Program-made: the position numbers and the translations under genes
Assembly: GCA_012840075.1 (NCBI GenBank)
Contig: DUMC01000112.1
Span: forward strand, 1 to 64,000
From: Clostridiaceae bacterium
GTDB lineage: Bacteria > Bacillota > Clostridia > Acetivibrionales > DUMC01
DNA: 64,000 nt
Direction: 5' to 3'
Part shown: piece by piece, positions 45,077 through 53,710 of the stretch
How positions within the stretch are numbered: position 1 is the first letter of the stretch
Layout: each line of letters begins with the position of its first letter
Notes under the pieces: model-generated
What the model saw: only the letters and a program-made list of their open reading frames with translations
What the model was told of the DNA's origin: nothing
Database searches by the model: none

Positions 45077-46771
45077 ATGATGTTTAGAAGCATGTTAACT
45101 AGAATAAGAATATTTGTTACCATAATAATTTTTGTTTTGTGTTTAGCAACAACATTACCTGCAAGCGTAACAGTATATGCGTCAAAAGCCGCTAATAATA
45201 AAAATAAATTTAGGTTTAATATGTCATATATTTATTTTGGAAATATTGGTGGATATATAAATTCTGTTAATAAAACAAAAGATACTTTAGATGAAATAGC
45301 TCCTAACTACTTTGAGCTTAATTCCGATGGTTCATTAAAACTTACTCATAAACTAGACATAAATTTTATTGAGGAGATGCATTCAAGAAACATAAGAGTA
45401 GTTCCCTTTTTAAGTAATCATTGGGATTATAACTTAGGCAGAGCAGCTCTGAGCAATAGAATAGAATTAGTAAAGCAGATTGTCAAAGCGGTGAAAGATT
45501 ATAATCTTGACGGGGTTAATGTTGACCTGGAAAATCTTAAAGAATATGATCGTGATGATTATACGGATTTTGTAAGGAGATTGAGGCAGAATCTTCCTTC
45601 AGACAAAATTGTGGCTGTATCAGTTGCTCCTAATCCATGGGGAATAAACAAAGGATGGCAAGGTTCTTATGATTATAAAGCATTGGGTGAATACAGCGAT
45701 TATTTGATGATTATGGCGTATGATGAACACTATGAAGGTGGATTGGCAGGTCCGGTTGCAAGCTATGATTTTGTGGAAGGCTCAATTAAATATGCACTAA
45801 AATACGTCCCAAAGGAAAAGATTGTTTTAGGTTTACCTTTTTACGGTAGAATGTGGAAACATGGAGATATAATTGGAGGGCAGGGTGTAAACCTCACTAC
45901 TGTTAAGACTCTAATTGAAAGGTATAACGGAAAAGTTTATTTTGACTATTATTACAAATCCCCCTGTGCAGTGATAACAATAAATCCATGGGACAGTAAA
46001 CCTATTGTAATGGGGAAAACATTGGGAGCGGGAATATACACGATATGGTTTGAAAACGAAGCATCTATAAAATATAAGCTTCAACTTGTTAACAAATATG
46101 ATCTTAAAGGTACCGGGAGTTGGAGCTTGGGTCAGGAAACACCTGATATTTGGGATTATTATGATTTATGGTTGAATGGCTATTATTATACAGATGTTCA
46201 GGGTCATTGGGCGAAAAAGCAGATAATGGAAGCAGCAAGCAATGGTTGGATGATAGGGGACGGAAAATCCAATTTCTTACCTAACAGAGCACTAACCAGA
46301 GCCGAAGTAGCTACTGCTTTTGTCAGAGCTTTAAGTTCAGAAGGATTTATGGAAAACCGTAATAACAAGTTGGAAGTTTCCGGTGCAGTTTCCGTATTTA
46401 ACGATATTTCCGGTCATTGGGCTGAGAAATATATAAAAGAGGCAGCTAAATATGGGCTTATTTTGGGACGTGGAAATAATACCTTTGGACCTGATGATAA
46501 GATTACCCGTGAAGAATTGGCTGTTATGGTAGATAGAATCTTAACTGACAGAGAAGTACTTGCCGGAAGAAGCGAAGCACATATTTCCGAAGACAGATAC
46601 TATTTAAGTTATATTGATATAAGTCCGGAAAGTAATATTTGGTCCTATGAATCCATAAAAAGATTGACTTATCTGGGAATCTTTAGAGGAACACCGGATA
46701 GCAAGTTTTTGCCTTATAATAGTGCTACAAGGGCAGAACTGGCAACATTGCTATGCAGGATTATAGGATGA
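45077..46771 (+). CDS. GH18-like protein with three SLH domains (paralogue 2)
   Basis: A 564-residue paralogue of the preceding gene with the same order: signal peptide (about 1-36), GH18 barrel with DGVNVDLE (Asp145, Asn148, Asp150, Glu152), LMIMAYDEHYEGG, IVLGLPFYGRMWK, GTGSWSLGQETPDIWDYYDLW, and three SLH domains (DVQGHWAKKQIMEAA; DISGHWAEKYIKEAAKYGLI; WSYESIKRLTYLGIFRG). A G-rich site lies ahead of ATG 45077; ATG 45080 is equally possible. Independent start and the repeat-filled 277-base gap suggest separate transcription after a tandem duplication. Confidence 0.92.
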   Translation: MMFRSMLTRIRIFVTIIIFVLCLATTLPASVTVYASKAANNKNKFRFNMSYIYFGNIGGYINSVNKTKDTLDEIAPNYFELNSDGSLKLTHKLDINFIEEMHSRNIRVVPFLSNHWDYNLGRAALSNRIELVKQIVKAVKDYNLDGVNVDLENLKEYDRDDYTDFVRRLRQNLPSDKIVAVSVAPNPWGINKGWQGSYDYKALGEYSDYLMIMAYDEHYEGGLAGPVASYDFVEGSIKYALKYVPKEKIVLGLPFYGRMWKHGDIIGGQGVNLTTVKTLIERYNGKVYFDYYYKSPCAVITINPWDSKPIVMGKTLGAGIYTIWFENEASIKYKLQLVNKYDLKGTGSWSLGQETPDIWDYYDLWLNGYYYTDVQGHWAKKQIMEAASNGWMIGDGKSNFLPNRALTRAEVATAFVRALSSEGFMENRNNKLEVSGAVSVFNDISGHWAEKYIKEAAKYGLILGRGNNTFGPDDKITREELAVMVDRILTDREVLAGRSEAHISEDRYYLSYIDISPESNIWSYESIKRLTYLGIFRGTPDSKFLPYNSATRAELATLLCRIIG

Positions 46772-47166
46772 AAAAAGATTATGGGATAAAGTATGATAAA
46801 GAGAGATTATGGGATAAAAAAAGAAATGTGCAGGATTAAAAGATAAATAAGAAAGAAAGAAGGCAAGTTGCATCTTGCCTTCTAAAAAAAATATAAAAAA
46901 ATTTAAAATAGTACTTTAAAAATGACTGATAATGTATTATTATATTAGTTGTAATGCAAACAACTTACAAGTTGTAATGATGCATAATTGTATTGTAATA
47001 TGTTGTAAAATGACGGTTAAGTAGTTAACTGGAAGTATATTACAATAATGCAGTACGATAAATAAGTTAGTAATTTATAAGTATTATACAATCAGTAATC
47101 CATAAGCTGCAATAATTAAAGTTGTAATAATTAAGCTGCACATTAAATGCAAACCGCATAATGAAT
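46772..47166. other. Intergenic region before tRNA-Thr
   Basis: No protein gene seen. It contains the hairpin at 46858-46883 and, from about 46948, recurring TTGTAATR strings. No consensus promoter for the tRNA was identified with confidence. Confidence 0.45.
46858..46883. terminator. Hairpin after the second GH18-SLH gene
   Basis: AGAAGGCAAG pairs perfectly with CTTGCCTTCT around a 6-base loop. On the plus strand it is followed by A8, on the minus strand by TTCTTTC, so polarity is unclear. Confidence 0.6.
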
Positions 47167-47241
47167 GCTGGTGTGGCTCAGGGGCAGAGCAGCGCACTCG
47201 TAATGCGCAGGTCGTGGGTTCGATTCCCACCACCAGCTCCA
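47167..47241 (+). tRNA. tRNA-Thr (CGT anticodon)
   Basis: A complete cloverleaf: acceptor GCTGGTG/CACCAGC, D stem GCTC/GAGC, anticodon stem GCGCA/TGCGC with loop CTCGTAA giving anticodon CGT (reads ACG, Thr), and T arm GTGGG-TTCGATT-CCCAC. Discriminator T and encoded CCA (47239-47241) follow. The TCCA end matches the TGGA of the thrS T-box. Confidence 0.97.
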
Positions 47242-47244
47242 AAG

Positions 47245-47275
47245 CTCTCTAAAGTTAATTAGAGAGTCTTTTTTT
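47245..47275 (+). terminator. Rho-independent terminator of tRNA-Thr
   Basis: CTCTCTAA pairs with TTAGAGAG around a 6-base loop, followed by TCTTTTTTT. Confidence 0.93.
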
Positions 47276-47329
47276 ATAGCCGGTATGAGCAATAACAAAG
47301 CGGTGCGTAGAAACAACCGAATCCTTTAT

Positions 47330-47836
47330 TTACTGTATCTTCGAGCCACAGTTTTGGCAAAATACGGATCCTTCTGTTACCTCGGCTCCACATTTTGAAC
47401 AAAACCTTATTACTCTTTCTTTACTTTGTGAAGTTTCATCATGTTGTTTCTCATGAGGCTGTTCTTCTTGAGATTGTTTTTCCTGTTTTGTTCCACACTT
47501 GGGACAAAATAGAGCACTTTTATCCAACTCTGCATTACACCTTATACATAATTTAACGTCTTTCAAATCCATGAGGCGTGATTTTAAATTGGCAAGATTT
47601 TCTTGATAGACTTTTATTTCTTCACAAATCGAAACCACATCAGGATCTACTTCAACTTTTGAATTGTATTTAGCAAATATTTGCTTTCCGATCTTTGCAT
47701 AAGCTTTTTCAATTTTATCCTCTTCTGCAGTAATGGCCATGTTGAGTTTTGCTATCTCCAAAAGATTACTTGACTTTTTGGCGGCTAGCTGTGCTGCTTC
47801 ACTAACCTTTTTTCCTAAATCATCAAAGAATGACAT
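47330..47836 (-). CDS. Zinc-ribbon protein with coiled-coil N terminus
   Basis: A 168-residue soluble protein: an N-terminal helical/coiled-coil part (MSFFDDLGKKVSEAAQLAAKKS..., residues 1-90), then one zinc ribbon with CIRCNAELDKSALFCPKCG, a Glu/Gln/His-rich linker and a second ribbon CSKCGAEVTEGSVFCQNCG at the C terminus. Each ribbon has two CxxC knuckles for one zinc ion. Function is not known; such proteins are common in Clostridia and may be scaffolds. GGGGGT-type site precedes the ATG. Likely monocistronic. Confidence 0.82.
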   Translation of the reverse strand: MSFFDDLGKKVSEAAQLAAKKSSNLLEIAKLNMAITAEEDKIEKAYAKIGKQIFAKYNSKVEVDPDVVSICEEIKVYQENLANLKSRLMDLKDVKLCIRCNAELDKSALFCPKCGTKQEKQSQEEQPHEKQHDETSQSKERVIRFCSKCGAEVTEGSVFCQNCGSKIQ

Positions 47837-48075
47837 AGTGACCCCCCTTTTATTAATTCAATTATATTTATTTTTTATTACAATTGTATAAAATTTCGTC
47901 AATAATTATTATATGTATATTATACCACATTTATAGAACTCACTTTTAAATAAAAAACGAACAAAGTTTAATTTTTGTTATTTCTATATATTTCGCACAA
48001 CAAAATTTTATTTGTTATATCTTTGAAGTTGGGGAGAAGAGCGCAAAAAAGACAAAAGAACCGTCCCCATGTCTC
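47837..48075. other. Intergenic region with one family A repeat
   Basis: AT-rich spacer with no gene. GACAAAAGAACCGTCCCC followed by ATGTCTC (48051-48075) is a single half-copy of the REP-like family A repeat, directly abutting the promoter of the ECF gene. Confidence 0.75.
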
Positions 48076-48105
48076 TTGTTAAATAATCATATATTGGTAT
48101 ATAAT
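48076..48105 (+). promoter_or_regulatory. Promoter for the ECF S-component gene
   Basis: TTGTTA (48076-48081) and TATAAT (48100-48105) with an 18-base spacer. The -35 box begins immediately after the repeat. A roughly 105-base leader with no recognised riboswitch follows. Confidence 0.6.
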
Positions 48106-48211
48106 TGAGAGAGGCAAAAAATAGTTAATATCAGAAGACACCGGCTATGCTTTGCGGCATTTGTTTTAACTTACAAAATTTTGTTTCAATATTTATTTTA
48201 GAGGTGAAATT

Positions 48212-48736
48212 ATGAGTAAATCGAAAGTAATAATTGTATCAAGAACTGCTATACTACTTGCCCTGACCATTGTTTTCCAGATGATGGGTAGATTCATGGG
48301 ACCAAATAACAATTATATTGTAGGGCCGTTAGTTAATGCCACTTTGATTGTGGCTACGGCGGCCACAGGTCTTTGGGGAGCAACAGCCATATCGGTAATT
48401 GCACCTTTTGTTTCAGCACTGACAAATAAAGCGGCAATAGCTCCGCTAATTCTTTCGTTTTCCCCGTTTATTGCTTTGGGTAATTTTGTATATGTTTTGT
48501 GTTTTTATCTTATAAGTAAAAAGAATAAAGTTATAGGCATTATTGTTGGTTCTATTGTAAAATTTGGACTTCTACTTGCGTCTATTAGTGCTTTTATTAG
48601 GGTAATGAAAGTAGAGGAGAAGCCTGCAGCTGTCCTTACAGGTCTTTTTAGCTGGCCCCAGCTTTTTACTGCATTAGTAGGGGGAAGTATTGCACTGTTT
48701 GTAATAAGGACTCTTAAGAGAAACATAGAATTGTAA
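48212..48736 (+). CDS. ECF transporter S component-like membrane protein
   Basis: A 174-residue protein with about five hydrophobic helices, opening KVIIVSRTAILLALTIVFQMM and containing the small-residue-rich NATLIVATAATGLWGATAISVIAPFVSAL typical of energy-coupling-factor substrate-binding subunits. GAGGTG precedes the ATG. Substrate is not evident from the sequence. It sits 66 bases ahead of a MetH-activation-domain gene and is probably co-transcribed with it, which would fit a cobalamin, methyl-donor or one-carbon vitamin; this is inference only. Confidence 0.75.
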   Translation: MSKSKVIIVSRTAILLALTIVFQMMGRFMGPNNNYIVGPLVNATLIVATAATGLWGATAISVIAPFVSALTNKAAIAPLILSFSPFIALGNFVYVLCFYLISKKNKVIGIIVGSIVKFGLLLASISAFIRVMKVEEKPAAVLTGLFSWPQLFTALVGGSIALFVIRTLKRNIEL

Positions 48737-48802
48737 ATATGAAAATATAACCGTCTTAACTATTTAAGGAAACAACGTAAAACGTAATAGGAGGATGGGA
48801 AT

Positions 48803-49483
48803 ATGGAGGTTTATATTTTAGATAACATTAAGGAAGAAGTCAGAGATGAGGAAATTTTTCAGAAATTAAAAATAGATGCGAATGATGAATATGCTTCAGA
48901 TATACTGGATCTAGCAAAAAAGGCAGAAGCAGTGGCAAAGCCTAAAGCTATATACGGTGCTGCATGCATTGATGAAAAGGATGAAAACCACGTAATCATT
49001 GAAGGAATATGCTTTACCAGTAGGTTGCTGAGCAATAACTTGAAAGAGGTTCAAAGAGTATTCCCATATGTTGCAACATGTGGAGAAGAAGTGTACAGTT
49101 GGGCAAAATCCATTTTGGATCCAATAGAACGATACTGGGCAGAAGCTTTATGCGAAATATATCTCAGTAAAGCGTATATTGCAATGAAACGCGACTTGGA
49201 GTTCAAGATGAAACCAGGAAAAACTGCGGTTATGAATCCGGGTTCTCTTGAAAGTTGGCCCATAAGCGAACAAAAACCTCTATTTGCACTGTTGGGGGAA
49301 GAAAATATAAGGAAAATAGGAGTCCAGTTAACAGAAAGTTTTTTAATGCTGCCTATAAAATCTGTTTCAGGAATTATTTTCCCAACAGAGATGAACTACG
49401 AAAACTGCATGTTATGCTCCAGAGAAAGATGTCCAAACAGAAGAGCTGAATATAATCCGGATGCATTAAAATTAAACCGTTAG
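48803..49483 (+). CDS. Stand-alone B12-dependent methionine synthase activation-domain protein
   Basis: A 226-residue protein resembling the C-terminal SAM-binding reactivation domain of MetH: RVFPYVATCGEEVYSWAKS, EALCEIYLSKAYIAMKRDLE, the MNPGSLESWPISEQKPLFALLG stretch and TESFLMLPIKSVSGIIFP. It ends with a Cys motif CMLCSRERCPNRRAEYN, found in the clostridial stand-alone forms. These proteins are thought to reactivate oxidised corrinoid on methyltransferases. GGAGGATGGG precedes the ATG. No MetH core is in the window, but a UroD-type methyltransferase lies 6 kb downstream. Confidence 0.87.
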   Translation: MEVYILDNIKEEVRDEEIFQKLKIDANDEYASDILDLAKKAEAVAKPKAIYGAACIDEKDENHVIIEGICFTSRLLSNNLKEVQRVFPYVATCGEEVYSWAKSILDPIERYWAEALCEIYLSKAYIAMKRDLEFKMKPGKTAVMNPGSLESWPISEQKPLFALLGEENIRKIGVQLTESFLMLPIKSVSGIIFPTEMNYENCMLCSRERCPNRRAEYNPDALKLNR

Positions 49484-49868
49484 ATTTGTTAAATTCTTGT
49501 ACTTGTTGTATTTTGCCGTCATTAATTTATGTACTTTTATTAAGACGATATTATATATAGCAATAATATGATATAATTCAATCAATAATATGATATAATT
49601 CAATATGGAATTACATAAAAGAAGTACATAATCGCATTGTTTGATATGGTTTAGGACATCTCGTTATTGTTATTTAGGGTGTTTGGAAGAAATCTAGACT
49701 TAAAAGAAAGCCGGACTTAATTGTAAATATGATGTGAATATGCTTGCAAACATAAACATAATGCAAAAGGTTTTGCAACTGTGTTAATTTGAAGAAGAAT
49801 TAGGCATTTTATGTTATTTTTGCAGAAGATTTAAATGAAAAATAATTAGGATGGGGGTTGCTGATTAA
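49484..49868. other. Intergenic region before rhaA
   Basis: No gene seen. It contains an exact tandem duplication of the 22-mer core CAATAATATGATATAATTCA (49561-49604), whose TGATATAAT could act as an extended -10 box in either copy. The rhaA leader is about 260 bases if transcription starts there. Confidence 0.6.
49561..49604. repeat. Perfect 22-bp tandem duplication
   Basis: Two identical 22-bp copies, 49561-49582 and 49583-49604, each holding ATGATATAATT. A similar doubled GATATAATT motif follows the carboxypeptidase gene near 21691. Confidence 0.9.
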
Positions 49869-51158
49869 ATGGATAAGTATGGTCTTATTGGTAATGTAAG
49901 TGAAAAAGTTAATAAGGCTTATGAATATGCAAAAGATGTATATAACTCTTATGGAGTTAATACGGATGAGATCCTGGAAAAAATGAAAAGCATACGAATA
50001 TCACTTCATTGCTGGCAAGGTGATGATGTTGCAGGATTTGAAAAATTATCGGAAGGTGTTTCGGGTGGCGGAATAATGGCTACCGGAAATTATCCTGGCA
50101 GAGCTCGTAACGGAGATGAACTTAGACAGGATATCGAAAAGGCAATGGAGTTAATTCCCGGAAAACATAAAATCAACTTACATGCTATGTACGCAGAAAC
50201 AGGTAATACTTATGTTGAAAGAGATAAATTAGAAGTATCTCATTTTTCAAAATGGGTAGATTGGGCAAAATCCAAAGGGATTGGCATAGACTTCAACCCA
50301 ACCTTTTTTGCACATAAGATGGCAGACAGTGGTTTTACATTGTCCAACAAAGATAAAGCTATAAGAGAATTCTGGATAGAACATGGCAAGAGATGCAGAA
50401 AGATAGCTGCTGAAATAGGTAAAGAGCTTGGGATTCCTTGTGTTAATAATGTATGGATTCCGGATGGATCAAAAGATTTTACTGTAAGCCGCCTGGAGCA
50501 TAGATTAATATTAAAGGATGCTCTTGATGAGGTATTCAGTGAAAAATATGATAGAAACTATTTATTGGACGCAGTCGAAAGTAAATTATTTGGAATAGGA
50601 TCCGAAACTTATGTAGTTGGTTCTCACGAATTCTATATGAGTTATGCTTTAACAAGGGATGTTATGATATGCCTTGATGCTGGGCATTTTCACCCAACGG
50701 AAAGTATAGCCGATAAAATATCCTCCATTTTAAGTTTTAATAAGTCCCTATTGTTACACGTAAGCAGAGGTGTAAGATGGGACAGTGATCATGTAGTGGT
50801 TCTAAACGATGAAACTTTGGCAATTGCCCAGGAAATAAAGAGAAGCAACGCTTTTGACAAAGTTTATATCGCACTGGATTTCTTCGATGCCAGCATAAAC
50901 AGAATTACAGCTTGGGTAGTAGGCACTCGAGCAGCTTTAAAATCTATACTCATATCACTGCTTGAACCTACGGAACTGCTATTAAAAGAAGAATTGGCAG
51001 GTAACTTGGGCAATAGGTTAGCCTTAATGGAAGAACTAAAGACTCTTCCTTTTGGGGCAGTTTGGGATAAATTTTGCCTGGATAACAACGTACCTGTAGG
51101 AGCAGCTTGGCTGAATGATATAAAAGAATACGAAGAAAAAGTGCTGTCAAAGAGATAA
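49869..51158 (+). CDS. rhaA: L-rhamnose isomerase
   Basis: A 429-residue TIM-barrel isomerase that converts L-rhamnose to L-rhamnulose. Landmarks: ISLHCWQGDDVAGFE, GGIMATGNYPGRARN, INLHAMYAE, IDFNPTFFAHKMADSGFTLS, VWIPDGSKD, the metal site SHEFYMSYAL and CLDAGHFHPTESIADKISS, and HVSRGVRWDSDHVV. A G-rich site precedes the ATG. It is followed by a class II aldolase gene, so a rhamnose (or related 6-deoxysugar) breakdown unit is likely, although no rhamnulokinase or transporter is seen here. Confidence 0.96.
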   Translation: MDKYGLIGNVSEKVNKAYEYAKDVYNSYGVNTDEILEKMKSIRISLHCWQGDDVAGFEKLSEGVSGGGIMATGNYPGRARNGDELRQDIEKAMELIPGKHKINLHAMYAETGNTYVERDKLEVSHFSKWVDWAKSKGIGIDFNPTFFAHKMADSGFTLSNKDKAIREFWIEHGKRCRKIAAEIGKELGIPCVNNVWIPDGSKDFTVSRLEHRLILKDALDEVFSEKYDRNYLLDAVESKLFGIGSETYVVGSHEFYMSYALTRDVMICLDAGHFHPTESIADKISSILSFNKSLLLHVSRGVRWDSDHVVVLNDETLAIAQEIKRSNAFDKVYIALDFFDASINRITAWVVGTRAALKSILISLLEPTELLLKEELAGNLGNRLALMEELKTLPFGAVWDKFCLDNNVPVGAAWLNDIKEYEEKVLSKR

Positions 51159-51167
51159 ACAATCAAA

Positions 51168-51295
51168 AGGGGACATTCCTCTTTTCAGATTAAAAAGGGA
51201 CATTTCCCAACATAAAAGGAATACCTCTTGCTAGAGAGGGATGTGTCCCTTTACCTTAATCCCTGTAACTCGAAGAGGTGTGTCCCCTAACCTTG
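51168..51295. repeat. Repeat family C, GGGGACA/TGTCCCC imperfect palindromes
   Basis: Four short cores: AAAGGGGACATT (51168), AAAGGGACATTT (51195), TGTGTCCCTTTACC (51242) and TGTGTCCCCTAACC (51282), the last two inverted to the first two, with CCTCTT/AGAGG pieces between. The element fills the gap between rhaA and the aldolase gene and could form a long hairpin in that transcript. Confidence 0.7.
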
Positions 51296-51308
51296 AAAGG
51301 AGGATACC

Positions 51309-52361
51309 ATGTTTACCGAAAGCTTTACCCTACTGGCCAAACTATCACAAAGTGTGGGTACCCTGCCCCAGTATGTACAAGGCGGGGGTGGGAATACTTC
51401 TGTTAAAATAAATGATGAATTGATGGCTGTAAAAGCGTCTGGTTATAAATTGAAACAAATTACTGAAAATGAGGGTTTTGTAGTTGTTAATTATAAAAAA
51501 ATAAAAGAATATTACAATAATGTTGACCTTTCTTCAGATCTTGATTATGAAAAAGACAGTACCAGGTTTACAAGAGAAAATATCGTAAAATTTGAGGGAC
51601 TAAAAGAACTTCGTCCTTCTGTGGAAGCAGGTTTTCATTCTATCCTTAAAAAGTACGTAATACATACGCATCCTGTGTATGCTAATATCGTATGCTGCTC
51701 AACGGAAGGAGAAAGTCTGATGCATAAAATATTTTCCGGAGAAGAGAGGAATGTATTATGGATTCCTTACATAAATCCGGGCTTTTTCCTGACAATTAAA
51801 ATAAAAGAAGAGCTGGATAAATACAATGAAAAAAGTGAATATCCCGAGATAATTTTTATGGAAAACCATGGACTTATAGTTCATTCAGATAACTTGGAAG
51901 ATTGCATAAAGCTTCATGAAGAAGTCAACATGCGAATTAAAGATTATTTTAACATAAGGGAAGAATATCCTAAAATTGAAATTCTGCAAATTTTTGATGG
52001 TGTTTTGAGGAGCAATACTGAATACCTGGTTAATTATTTTAAAAATAAAAAAATAGAAAATGACTTTTTTGAAAAATATTCACTTTACCCGGATCAATTA
52101 GTTTATCTTAATGACAGTATTTCAATGGACGAAAATGTAAAGAATAAGCTCGTGATTAATACTGAAAAAGGAGAGTTAACTTATTACACAAATTACAATG
52201 AAGCTTTAACTATAGAAGAAACATTGCTGGGATATATTTATGTCATAGATAACATTCAAAAGTTAGGATTAAAAGTTAGATCAATGTCAGAAGAGGGGAT
52301 TAATTTTATTCGCAACTGGGAGAGCGAAAAATATAGAAAGAATCTAGCTAAGCAAATTTGA
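51309..52361 (+). CDS. Class II aldolase/adducin-family protein, extended
   Basis: A 350-residue protein. The first about 220 residues are a class II aldolase domain with the phosphate-binding GGGGNTSVKIND, the zinc ligands in VIHTHPVYANIVCCS and the third His in IFMENHGLIVHSDN. The remaining 130 residues are an added domain I do not recognise. The N-terminal layout resembles the aldolase part of RhaE-type rhamnulose-phosphate aldolase/dehydrogenases, but the dehydrogenase part is absent. GAAAGGAGG precedes the ATG. Position after rhaA suggests cleavage of rhamnulose 1-phosphate to dihydroxyacetone phosphate and lactaldehyde; inferred. Confidence 0.85.
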   Translation: MFTESFTLLAKLSQSVGTLPQYVQGGGGNTSVKINDELMAVKASGYKLKQITENEGFVVVNYKKIKEYYNNVDLSSDLDYEKDSTRFTRENIVKFEGLKELRPSVEAGFHSILKKYVIHTHPVYANIVCCSTEGESLMHKIFSGEERNVLWIPYINPGFFLTIKIKEELDKYNEKSEYPEIIFMENHGLIVHSDNLEDCIKLHEEVNMRIKDYFNIREEYPKIEILQIFDGVLRSNTEYLVNYFKNKKIENDFFEKYSLYPDQLVYLNDSISMDENVKNKLVINTEKGELTYYTNYNEALTIEETLLGYIYVIDNIQKLGLKVRSMSEEGINFIRNWESEKYRKNLAKQI

Positions 52362-52605
52362 AATATTTAGCAATTTTAAATATTTACAAGTTTAAGATAT
52401 TTAACAAGTTTAAAGTATTTAGCAAATTAAAATATTAATATTTAGCAAATTTAGAGTATTTAGCAGATTAAAATATTTGACAAATTTAAACATTTAAATA
52501 ATAAAACATCAAATAAAAATATTAATCGGATTAAAATATTTGATTGAATTAAATATTTAAATATTTTAATAGTAAAAAATTGAAAAAGCAAAAAACAGGA
52601 AGTGA
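52362..52605. repeat. AT-rich degenerate tandem repeat after the aldolase gene
   Basis: From about 52365 to 52500, units of 17-25 bases built on TATTTAGCAAATTTAAA recur six or seven times with drift, then similar AT-rich sequence continues to the hairpin at 52606. No gene on either strand. Confidence 0.7.
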
Positions 52606-52648
52606 AAACCCTTGCCTTTGCGGTGAGACTTAAGAAAGGCAAGGGTTT
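52606..52648. terminator. Bidirectional terminator hairpin
   Basis: AAACCCTTGCCTTT (52606-52619) pairs perfectly with AAAGGCAAGGGTTT (52635-52648) around 15 bases. It serves the convergent ends of the aldolase and ferritin-like genes. Confidence 0.85.
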
Positions 52649-52692
52649 GCTATCAATATTCATTACTGCTGCCCATGTTACTGTCCACGCTA

Positions 52693-53562
52693 CTAGCATT
52701 TATTTTTGGAATAAAGGTAATTGTAAATAATTCCGTGCCTTATTTCATCAGTGATGATTTCTACCAGTTTATTGATTTGGGCTTTTTCATTTAAGACGGC
52801 AAGTATCTTCCTGTATTTTTGTACAGCCTTTTGTTCACCTAAAAGTGCATTTTTTAATCCATCGCAGTAGGATTTAGGCTTTTTAAACTCTTCGTTACTG
52901 GTTGCAGGAAGGTTTGAACCTATAAGCTCTTTATATAGATCTTTAAAGTAACCGAAATGTTTAACTTCATCTTCGCGTATACTTTTAATTAAATTTTTTT
53001 CTTCCTCATTAGGTGCAACGCTTATTAAGTATTCGTAGAATAGTCTGTCCTCAGATTCGCCTGATACGGCTTCTTTTATGAGGTTGACGGCTTCCTGAAG
53101 ATCTTTGGGGTTTATCATGGCTGTAGGTGAGCTTGTTGCATCGTTAATATTGAATACTGGCATATTATTTTGCAAATTATTCAACATATTTCCCATTAAA
53201 GGAATGTTACTCATAGGAATATTGCTAATTGGAACATTGTTCATTGGTCCGAAACTTGGAGATACGGGAAACATGTTATTGGAAACGGGAAAATTATAAA
53301 AATTCATAGGTAGATCATTAGGAATCATTCCACCTACCGTATCATCCTCCATACAATTGGCTTGCAGCAATGGATTTATATTAGCTTGTTGTATAGGGTT
53401 TGCTGCTACACCGGGCATAATGTTATATTGACCGGGCATCATCATACAAGGTGGCATATTAAAAGGGGACACATTAAAAGGTATGTTTGCGCCAGTATTA
53501 ACAGGTATGTTCATGTTTTGCTGTTGATTTTGGTATTTCTGATTTTGATCAAAAAAATTCAT
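52693..53562 (-). CDS. Ferritin-like coat-type protein with Met/Pro/Asn-rich N terminus
   Basis: About 289 residues. The first about 150 are low complexity, rich in Asn, Pro, Met and Gln (FDQNQKYQNQQQNMNIPVN; MPPCMMMPGQYNIMPG). The C-terminal half is a four-helix ferritin-like/rubrerythrin-type bundle with ESEDRLFYEYLI, REDEVKHFGYFKDLY, LLGEQKAVQKYRKIL and IITDEIRHGIIYNYLY: two E...DExxH-like pairs that could bind a di-iron site. GGAGGT stands 6 bases before ATG 53562; the frame runs further to a TTG at 53568. Likely a spore-surface or stress protein; the N-terminal style matches the protein at 29549-30418. Confidence 0.75.
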   Translation of the reverse strand: MNFFDQNQKYQNQQQNMNIPVNTGANIPFNVSPFNMPPCMMMPGQYNIMPGVAANPIQQANINPLLQANCMEDDTVGGMIPNDLPMNFYNFPVSNNMFPVSPSFGPMNNVPISNIPMSNIPLMGNMLNNLQNNMPVFNINDATSSPTAMINPKDLQEAVNLIKEAVSGESEDRLFYEYLISVAPNEEEKNLIKSIREDEVKHFGYFKDLYKELIGSNLPATSNEEFKKPKSYCDGLKNALLGEQKAVQKYRKILAVLNEKAQINKLVEIITDEIRHGIIYNYLYSKNKC

Positions 53563-53710
53563 ATGCAAACCTCCAATTTTTTTAACTTTATCTGCTACAT
53601 AAAGTATGCGGTTTTACTATATAGGTTTCCGGAATATATAATATTTTCTAAAATTATTCTACGAAGATTGCCATTTATATGTTACATTTAGACAGGAATT
53701 TACCCGGAAA

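Noticed and set aside
48106-48211. Cobalamin or other riboswitch upstream of the ECF/MetH-activation genes
   Set aside because: Leader is only about 105 bases and lacks the B12-box and other recognisable cores.
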